In this document: piece by piece, positions 1-3,834 of the stretch
Layout of the letters: each line of letters begins with the position of its first letter
Numbering within the stretch: the stretch's first letter is position 1
NCBI GenBank assembly: GCA_040773965.1
Contig: JAXGVG010000089.1
Span: 1-8,037, forward strand
DNA from: JAXGVG01 sp040773965
Lineage (GTDB): Bacteria; Pseudomonadota; Alphaproteobacteria; UBA9219
Length of the DNA: 8,037 nucleotides
Reading direction: 5' to 3'
Position numbers and translations under genes: made by a program
Notes under the pieces: model-generated
Databases searched by the model: none
Told to the model about the DNA's origin: nothing
What the model saw: the letters and a program-made list of their open reading frames with translations, nothing else

Positions 1-18
1 CCGGGATTGATTAGGCGG

Positions 19-39
19 CTCAGACCTGAGAGGTTTGAG
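19..39. repeat. Imperfect hairpin upstream of gatC
   Basis: Positions 19-27 can pair with 31-39 in a 9-bp stem (one G-T pair) around a 3-nt loop. A run of six T lies at 54-59, about 15 bases downstream. That is too far for a standard intrinsic terminator. It could still be the end of an upstream gene outside the window, or only a local repeat. No coding region is supported in 1-150. Confidence 0.3.
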
Positions 40-75
40 ATGTGCTTATCGGATTTTTTCAGAGGCGGGAGGTCA

Positions 76-142
76 GAGGCTTGAGGCTTGTGAATATGCG
101 AATTTGCTAGCGCGTAAGCCCGAACCCCGAACCCCGAACCCC
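76..142. repeat. Two short heptamer tandem repeats in the gatC leader
   Basis: GAGGCTT occurs twice in tandem at 76-82 and 83-89. GAACCCC occurs three times in tandem at 122-128, 129-135 and 136-142, ending eight bases before the gatC start codon. The repeats occupy the place where a ribosome binding site would be expected, and no purine-rich Shine-Dalgarno is visible there. Whether they affect gatC translation is not known from the sequence. Confidence 0.6.
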
Positions 143-150
143 TGTTTGCC

Positions 151-438
151 ATGTCCATCGATAAGAACACCGTCGTTAAAATCGCCCGCCTCGCCCGCCT
201 GAAAATCCCGGACGAGGAGCAACAGCAAGTCACGGGCGAATTGTCCAAGATACTGGCGTGGGTCGAACAGCTCAACGAAGTGAACGTCGACGGCGTCGAA
301 CCGCTGACCAACGTGAACGACATGTGCTTGCGCTGGCGCGACGACAAGGTCACGGACGGTAACAAGGCCGCCGATATCCTGGCGAACGCGCCGTCCCAAA
401 CCGCCGGTTTCTTTGTGGTGCCGAAGGTGGTCGAATGA
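151..438 (+). CDS. gatC: Asp-tRNA(Asn)/Glu-tRNA(Gln) amidotransferase subunit C
   Basis: GatC is the small scaffold subunit of the GatCAB amidotransferase, which converts Glu-tRNA(Gln) to Gln-tRNA(Gln) and/or Asp-tRNA(Asn) to Asn-tRNA(Asn) in the cytoplasm. It stabilises GatA and lies at the GatA-GatB interface. The 95-aa product has the usual family length. It shows the N-terminal helix with 'VVKIARLARLKI', the central 'ILAWVEQLNEVNVDGVEPL', and the C-terminal 'FFVVPKVVE' tail typical of GatC. The ATG at 151 puts the conserved helix at the expected distance. No clear Shine-Dalgarno precedes it because a GAACCCC repeat sits there. Its stop overlaps the gatA start (ATGA at 435-438), so the two are very probably translationally coupled. 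Confidence 0.97.
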   Translation: MSIDKNTVVKIARLARLKIPDEEQQQVTGELSKILAWVEQLNEVNVDGVEPLTNVNDMCLRWRDDKVTDGNKAADILANAPSQTAGFFVVPKVVE

Positions 439-1916
439 GCAAGCTTACCGATCTTTCGATGACCGAAGCTTTGGCCGGTCTGGCGAAAAAGGAATTCTCC
501 GCCGCCGATTTGGCGAAAGAATACATTGCCGCCACCGAGAAAGCCCGTCCGCTCAACATCTACGTGACCGAAACGCCGGGGCTCGCGCTCGAACAGGCCA
601 CAGCCTCGGACGCGCGGCGTGCGCAGGGCACGGCGGGCGTTCTGGACGGCATTCCGATCGCGATGAAGGATTTATATTGCACGAAGGGCGTGCGCACGAC
701 GGCTTCGAGCAAAATTCTGGAAAACTTCGTGCCGACGTATGAATCGACCGTGTCGCAAAAACTTTTCGACGCAGGCGCGATCATGCTGGGCAAAGCGAAC
801 CTCGACGAGTTCGCGATGGGTTCGTCCACTGTGACCAGCGGCTACGGCCCCACCATAAGTCCGTGGTCCGGCCCCGATCCCGCCAACGCCAGGCGCAAGC
901 TGGTGCCGGGCGGCTCGTCGGGCGGCTCGGCAGCGGCGGTTTCCGGCCATTTCGCCGTGGCCGCGACCGGCACGGACACGGGCGGCTCCATTCGCCAGCC
1001 CGCTTCGGTGACAGGCATTGTCGGTATTAAGCCCACCTACGGGCGCTGCTCGCGCTGGGGCATTGTTGCGTTTGCGTCTTCGCTGGATCAGGCGGGACCG
1101 ATGACGCGCACGGTGCCGGACGCGGCGCTTATGCTGCGCGCGATGTGCGGTTTCGACCCCAAGGATTCCACGTCCGTCGACCAGCCCGTGCCGGATTTTA
1201 CTGCGGCCATAGGTCAATCGGTCAAAGGACTGAAAGTCGGCGTGCCGAGAGAATACCGGATTGAAGGTCTTTCGGCGGAAACGGACGCGCTGTGGCAGAA
1301 GGGCATTTCCATGCTGCGCGACGCGGGCGCGGAGATCGTCGACATCAGCCTGCAACACACGAAATACGCGCTGCCGGTCTATTACATTATCGCCCCGGCG
1401 GAAGCGTCGTCGAACCTCGCGCGTTACGACGGCGTGCGTTACGGCCTCCGCGTAAACGGCGAAAGCCTCATCGACATGTACGAGAACACGCGCGGCGCGG
1501 GTTTCGGCAAGGAAGTGCGCCGCCGTATTTTGATGGGCACCTATGTGCTCTCGGCGGGCTATTACGACGCGTATTACCTGAAAGCGCAGAAAGTGCGCCG
1601 CTGCCTGCGCAACGATTTCGACGAAGCGTTCAAAAAATGCGACGTCGTGCTGACGCCCACGGCCCCTTCCACGGCTTTCGGCATCGGCGAAAAGGAAGAA
1701 GACCCGATCCAGATGTATCTGGAAGACGTCTTTACGGTGACGTTGAATCTCGTCGGCCTGCCGGGCATTTCGGTGCCGGTTGCGCTGGCCTCGAACGGCC
1801 TTCCGATGGGATTGCAGCTTATCGGCCGCGCTTTCGACGAAACGACGCTTTTCAAGGCCGCCTCGGCGCTCGAAAAAGCGGCCGCCTTCACCGCCAAACC
1901 GCCGTTTATGGCGTAA
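435..1916 (+). CDS. gatA: Asp-tRNA(Asn)/Glu-tRNA(Gln) amidotransferase subunit A
   Basis: GatA is the glutaminase subunit of GatCAB. It hydrolyses glutamine and feeds ammonia to GatB, which amidates the misacylated tRNA. The 493-aa protein has full family length. The amidase-signature catalytic triad is visible: Lys78 in 'IAMKDLYCTKG', the cis-Ser at about 161 in 'VPGGSSGGSAAAV', and the nucleophile Ser185 in 'DTGGSIRQPAS'. The 24-residue spacing between the serines matches characterised family members. A small insertion just before the GGSSGGS motif (about residues 140-156) resembles alphaproteobacterial GatA. The start overlaps the gatC stop by four bases. gatB, which often follows, is absent; the next genes are convergent. 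A GC-rich hairpin with a following T run lies 26 bp downstream. Confidence 0.98.
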   Translation: MSKLTDLSMTEALAGLAKKEFSAADLAKEYIAATEKARPLNIYVTETPGLALEQATASDARRAQGTAGVLDGIPIAMKDLYCTKGVRTTASSKILENFVPTYESTVSQKLFDAGAIMLGKANLDEFAMGSSTVTSGYGPTISPWSGPDPANARRKLVPGGSSGGSAAAVSGHFAVAATGTDTGGSIRQPASVTGIVGIKPTYGRCSRWGIVAFASSLDQAGPMTRTVPDAALMLRAMCGFDPKDSTSVDQPVPDFTAAIGQSVKGLKVGVPREYRIEGLSAETDALWQKGISMLRDAGAEIVDISLQHTKYALPVYYIIAPAEASSNLARYDGVRYGLRVNGESLIDMYENTRGAGFGKEVRRRILMGTYVLSAGYYDAYYLKAQKVRRCLRNDFDEAFKKCDVVLTPTAPSTAFGIGEKEEDPIQMYLEDVFTVTLNLVGLPGISVPVALASNGLPMGLQLIGRAFDETTLFKAASALEKAAAFTAKPPFMA

Positions 1917-1938
1917 GAAAATTTCGTTCAAATAAACT

Positions 1939-1972
1939 CGTCATCCCCGCGTAGGCGGGGATCCATCTTTTT
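1939..1972 (+). terminator. REP-like palindrome, probable gatA terminator
   Basis: ATCCCCGC (1943-1950) pairs perfectly with GCGGGGAT (1955-1962) around loop GTAG, and a TTTTT run follows at 1968-1972. The outer sequence 'CGTCATCCCCGC' and 'GCGGGGATCCA' is the dispersed palindrome type common in proteobacterial genomes. This copy is therefore probably both a repeat element and the intrinsic terminator of gatCA. It lies between convergent genes. On the minus strand no comparable T run follows directly. Confidence 0.7.
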
Positions 1973-1977
1973 AAATT

Positions 1978-2079
1978 TTATTTCCTCCGTCGCATGTGCC
2001 AAAAATTTTCGGACAGCCATAGCAGCCCGAACGCAACGCCGAGAACCACAATCGTGATGAGGACGGAAACGACGATCAT
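1978..2079 (-). CDS. 33-aa single-pass membrane peptide
   Basis: This is a small gene of unknown function. The product has a hydrophobic segment at about residues 2-22 (VVSVLITIVVLGVAFGLLWL), then aromatic interface residues, and ends in the basic tail 'HMRRRK'. That pattern predicts one inner-membrane helix with the C-terminus in the cytoplasm. The start is well supported: GAGGAG at 2091-2086 lies six bases before the ATG. The longer open frame reaching to 2340 overlaps the upstream gene and is less likely. The gene starts 23 bases after the stop of the TrmB-like gene on the same strand, so the two are likely cotranscribed. I do not recognise a family; it does not look like KdpF. Conservation of the peptide would be the deciding test. 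Confidence 0.62.
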   Translation of the reverse strand: MIVVSVLITIVVLGVAFGLLWLSENFWHMRRRK

Positions 2080-2085
2080 GTTGTT

Positions 2086-2091
2086 CTCCTC
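2086..2091 (-). promoter_or_regulatory. Strong Shine-Dalgarno of the 33-aa peptide gene
   Basis: The minus strand reads AGAGGAGAACAACATG. GAGGAG is six bases from the start codon. This is among the clearest ribosome binding sites in the window and decides the start of the small gene. Confidence 0.7.
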
Positions 2092-2102
2092 TATACGCCG
2101 TT

Positions 2103-2684
2103 TTAGGATGAACCGCCCACCGGATACATCACGACCGGATTTTCGACCAGTTTCCCAAGCGCCCAATAAAAATTGAACTGCTTGCGGAAAACGTCGGCGA
2201 CGTTTGCGTTGTGAATAAGCACGACTTTCAGCGGCGATCCGAACGTAATCAATACGAACTTGTCCGCGTAAATGAAATAATGCGTCTTCCCGAACAGCGC
2301 CTCCGGGACACAACGGTATGTATCCGAAGAGCCTAAGCACAGATTGTCGCCTTCCCTGATCAACAGGCGCGACGTGATCCCGAACTTCCGGCGGCGTTTA
2401 ATTTGATCGCCGACTTTTTCGCCGTAATATTGCACCCAGATGCGTTCGTCCATCCCGCCCATAAGCAGCTCGCCGCCCCCAAGCGCCGAAAGCGTCGTCA
2501 CCACGTCGTCCCAGATGCGATCCATGCCCGCCAGCCCGTCATAAACCCGAAGCTTGAAAACCTCACGCCGTAGGCCGACGCCCAAATCCTCATTAAATTC
2601 AATGCCGCTTGTCTCAAAAGCGACCCTCAGGGCCTGAAGCGTAACCGGGAGGAGCGTCCGGGGAACAGGCCCGGCTGAAGGCAT
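2103..2684 (-). CDS. TrmB C-terminal-domain-like protein, hypothetical
   Basis: The function is unknown. The 193-aa protein resembles the C-terminal effector domain of TrmB-family regulators. It has 'VYDGLAGMDRIWDDVV' (residues 47-62), a basic segment 'QIKRRRKFGITSRLLI' (94-109), then beta-rich 'THYFIYADKFVLITFG' (about 134-149) and 'VADVFRKQFNFYW' (162-174). In TrmB proteins the equivalents follow an N-terminal winged helix. Here the N-terminus is short and shows no obvious winged helix. An in-frame stop (TAA, 2702-2700) lies six codons before the ATG, so this start is close to the maximum. No convincing Shine-Dalgarno is visible. It may be a stand-alone ligand-binding or regulatory domain, or a decayed regulator. 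The family assignment comes from motif memory and is moderate. The 33-aa membrane peptide lies just downstream. Confidence 0.6.
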   Translation of the reverse strand: MPSAGPVPRTLLPVTLQALRVAFETSGIEFNEDLGVGLRREVFKLRVYDGLAGMDRIWDDVVTTLSALGGGELLMGGMDERIWVQYYGEKVGDQIKRRRKFGITSRLLIREGDNLCLGSSDTYRCVPEALFGKTHYFIYADKFVLITFGSPLKVVLIHNANVADVFRKQFNFYWALGKLVENPVVMYPVGGSS

Positions 2685-2737
2685 GAAAGCCCACGGGTTT
2701 TAATCGTGACTTAAGGCTTTTCCCGTTTAGACAAAAT

Positions 2738-2860
2738 CACCCTCCCTTTGCCCGTCTTCGCCCGGCGGGCTTCGCCGGGTCTGGCGCCAAGTCCGGCGAA
2801 GCTGCGCAGCAGCGTAGATGGACGGAAGGGTCGAAAATCCGTAGAATTTTCGGGGAGGGG
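2738..2860. repeat. Complex inverted-repeat segment between genes
   Basis: No gene is visible here. Several pairings are present: CCCGGCG (2761-2767) with CGCCGGG (2773-2779); GCTTCGCCGG (2769-2778) with CCGGCGAAGC (2793-2802); the palindrome GCTGCGCAGC (2801-2810); and CGAAAAT (2832-2838) with ATTTTCG (2846-2852). The segment opens with CCCTCCC and closes with GGGGAGGGG, which could pair over long range. This looks like a dispersed intergenic repeat rather than a terminator of one gene. Confidence 0.5.
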
Positions 2861-2887
2861 TTAGGGTGCGGACTCAATTAGAAGGGC

Positions 2888-2938
2888 GTCATCCCGGCCA
2901 AGTGCCGAACGTTAGTGGGGCACGCGAGCCGGGATCCA
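2888..2938 (+). repeat. REP-like palindrome, forward copy
   Basis: ATCCCGGC (2891-2898) pairs with GCCGGGAT (2928-2935), and inside it GTGCC (2902-2906) pairs with GGCAC (2919-2923). The ends GTCATCCCGG and CCGGGATCCAG belong to the same family as the palindrome after gatA and the inverted copy at 2971-3069. Confidence 0.65.
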
Positions 2939-2981
2939 GTTTAGTTTTCTTGGTAAAGGTAGCAACCAAACTGGATCCCGG
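2929..2981. repeat. 14-bp inverted repeat joining two palindromes
   Basis: Positions 2929-2942 (CCGGGATCCAGTTT) and 2968-2981 are perfect inverted repeats with 25 bp between them. They form because the forward palindrome at 2888-2938 and the reversed palindrome at 2971-3069 face each other with their 'GGATCCAG' ends. Confidence 0.7.
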
Positions 2982-3069
2982 AAAAGCCTGTCACTTACTG
3001 ACTTAACCGACAGTGATATTTTGCGAGCTGTTTCATCATTCAGTAAGTGACAGGCTTTTCCGGGATGAC
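2971..3069 (-). repeat. REP-like palindrome, reversed copy, with 27-bp perfect arms
   Basis: Positions 2975-3001 and 3040-3066 are perfect inverted repeats of 27 bp around a 38-bp spacer. Read on the minus strand, the outer ends are GTCATCCCGG and CCGGGATCCAG, the same as the forward copy at 2888-2938, but with a longer internal arm. A transcript of either strand would fold into a very stable stem. No coding content is supported. Confidence 0.75.
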
Positions 3070-3136
3070 ACCCGTTGTTGTTGGGTCCATCCATTTGTTT
3101 TGATTCACTTCTAATTGGGTCCGGACCCTAGTCTTG

Positions 3137-3154
3137 TCGATTTCGTCAAATCGA
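3137..3154. repeat. Short perfect hairpin
   Basis: TCGATTT (3137-3143) pairs with AAATCGA (3148-3154) around loop CGTC, just outside the right end of the MITE-like unit. The rest of 3131-3308 shows no gene or motif that I can support. Confidence 0.4.
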
Positions 3155-3308
3155 ATTTTGCCCTAGGTGCAATTTGAAACCCAAGTCTCCGTTCTGTACC
3201 TTTTTATTGTGGAGCGGATGACCTTGCTGCGCTAAAGTTTCGCAAGATGAGAGGATTATTGGGCGCCAACCGTATTTCAGAAATCTCGTCCCCCGAAGCC
3301 CGAAAGTC

Positions 3309-3336
3309 TGTGGAAAACGCAAGGGCGTTTTCCACA
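3309..3336. repeat. 12-bp perfect hairpin
   Basis: TGTGGAAAACGC (3309-3320) pairs perfectly with GCGTTTTCCACA (3325-3336) around loop AAGG. No poly-T follows, so it is not a standard terminator. It lies 26 bp upstream of the transposase remnant. Confidence 0.55.
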
Positions 3337-3362
3337 TCGTTCATGCCACAACAGCAACCAAA

Positions 3363-3512
3363 ATGTCAGATCAAGTTGAGAGGTTTACAGGTAATGCCCA
3401 CCGTGAGGCGGATAGCCTCAATCAGGTCTGGAGTCTGGATTTTCTGAGCGATGCGCTGTCGGATAGTCGGCGGTTCCATGTCCTTGGTGTTATGGATCAA
3501 TGTAGTTTGAAC
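3363..3512 (+). pseudogene. IS3-family transposase (OrfB) remnant
   Basis: The frame from 3363 encodes 'NQVWSLDFLSDALSDSRRF' followed by 'HVLGVMDQ' (residues about 20-46). This matches the start of the rve/DDE integrase core of IS3-family OrfB proteins, typically '(N/P)NxxWSxDFvxDxLxDGRRFrvLxVvDdf'. The first catalytic Asp is kept (D26 in 'WSLDF'). Only about 45 residues of a protein of roughly 280 are recognisable. The helix-turn-helix part, the other two acidic residues, the terminal inverted repeats and orfA are missing. Similarity ends at about 3512, directly before a copy of the tRNA-Gly 3' end. It is a decayed fragment with no activity; exact limits are uncertain. Confidence 0.72.
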
Positions 3513-3513
3513 T

Positions 3514-3539
3514 TGGAGCGGGTGAAGGGATTGATCGAA
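3514..3539 (-). repeat. Partial copy of the tRNA-Gly 3' end (att-like)
   Basis: Positions 3514-3530 are identical over 17 bp to 3685-3701, the CCA end, acceptor 3' strand and part of the T arm of the nearby tRNA-Gly, in the same orientation. After a 3-bp insertion, ATCGAA (3534-3539) also matches 3702-3707. Such 3' tRNA fragments are usual at attachment sites of integrated elements, or arise by rearrangement. No integrase is present in the 145 bp between the copies. Confidence 0.6.
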
Positions 3540-3541
3540 AA

Positions 3542-3616
3542 ACACGCTTGGGCGTGTATTTCGCCCCTTCGGGCGCCGTCGCTTCGCTCCGGCGTCCAAA
3601 TTGCTTTCGCAATTTG
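3542..3616. repeat. Row of four adjacent hairpins
   Basis: Four stems follow each other: ACACGC (3542-3547) with GCGTGT (3552-3557); CGCCC (3562-3566) with GGGCG (3571-3575); CGCCG (3574-3578) with CGGCG (3590-3594), which shares two bases with the previous stem; and CAAATTGC (3597-3604) with GCAATTTG (3609-3616). On the minus strand the last loop is GAAA, a stable tetraloop type. They lie downstream of the tRNA terminator in the tRNA's direction. They could be a dispersed repeat or a structured RNA; no coding is supported. Confidence 0.5.
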
Positions 3617-3650
3617 TCGACCCTCTACTCGGGTTCGATGCTCTTCCATT

Positions 3651-3687
3651 CCAGAACAAAACCCCCGCGATGGGGGTTTTGTTCTGG
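3651..3687 (-). terminator. Intrinsic terminator of tRNA-Gly
   Basis: Positions 3651-3666 and 3672-3687 form a perfect 16-bp stem around a 5-nt loop. Read in the tRNA direction, the GC-rich core CCCCC/GGGGG is followed by TTTTGTTC, a usable U-rich tail within the stem's outer part. The stem begins in the CCA of the tRNA. The structure is symmetrical, so it could also stop plus-strand transcription. Confidence 0.75.
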
Positions 3688-3758
3688 AGCGGGTGAAGGG
3701 AATCGAACCCTCGTCGTAAGCTTGGGAAGCTTCTGCTCTGCCATTGAGCTACACCCGC
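3685..3758 (-). tRNA. tRNA-Gly (anticodon CCC)
   Basis: The minus strand folds as a full cloverleaf of 74 nt including the encoded CCA. The acceptor stem is GCGGGTG with CACCCGC, and the discriminator is T, followed by CCA. The D stem is GCTC with GAGC. The anticodon arm is GAAGC-TTCCCAA-GCTTA, with an outer G-A mismatch. The T arm is GAGGG-TTCGATT-CCCTT. U33 is followed by CCC, so it reads GGG glycine codons. The loop places the anticodon unambiguously only if the stem is five pairs as drawn. It lies 72 bp downstream of argC on the same strand and has its own candidate promoter and terminator. Confidence 0.93.
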
Positions 3759-3805
3759 AAACGCCCTTGTCTTACCATGCCTTTCAAGGCCTGAAAAGGC
3801 GCGGG

Positions 3806-3834
3806 ATAATAGCCTGGTCCCCGCCGTCTTTCAC
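3806..3834 (-). promoter_or_regulatory. Candidate sigma-70 promoter for tRNA-Gly
   Basis: On the minus strand, GTGAAA (3834-3829) and TATTAT (3811-3806) are separated by 17 bp and match the -35 and -10 consensus at four and five of six positions. The -35 overlaps the argC stop. Transcription would start about 40 bases before the mature tRNA. This is sequence inference only. Confidence 0.4.

Larger units (their letters stand above)
2862..3130. mobile_element. MITE-like element with 23-bp terminal inverted repeats
   Basis: Positions 2862-2884 and 3108-3130 are inverted repeats matching at 21 of 23 positions. They enclose about 223 bp with no credible gene. The right end contains the perfect palindrome GGGTCCGGACCC (3117-3128). 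The outer borders read TTAG (2861-2864) and CTAG (3128-3131), compatible with insertion at a short TAG-containing target as in IS5-type elements, but this is inference. Two REP-like palindromes lie inside. Size, terminal repeats and lack of coding capacity fit a non-autonomous element; no cognate transposase is in the window. Confidence 0.55.

Noticed and set aside
672..1931. A 419-codon open frame on the minus strand opposite gatA.
   Set aside because: It is rich in Arg/His/Ala as expected for the complement of a GC-rich gene, and gatA is unmistakable on the other strand.
2080..2340. Longer version of the 33-aa membrane peptide reaching back to 2340.
   Set aside because: It would overlap the 193-aa gene in another frame, and the Shine-Dalgarno at 2086-2091 supports the internal start at 2079.
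2912..3094. 60-codon minus-strand open frame inside the MITE-like unit.
   Set aside because: It lies entirely across palindromes, has no ribosome binding site, and its composition follows the repeats.
2862..3690. Possible CRISPR array, given the many repeats.
   Set aside because: The repeats are palindromes of different sequence and spacing; there are no regularly spaced identical direct repeats and no cas genes.
3513..3719. Continuation of the transposase-remnant frame ending in 'ERVKGIEPSS'.
   Set aside because: This is translation through the tRNA 3'-end copy, the hairpins and the tRNA itself; the motif is a known false protein produced by tRNA sequence.
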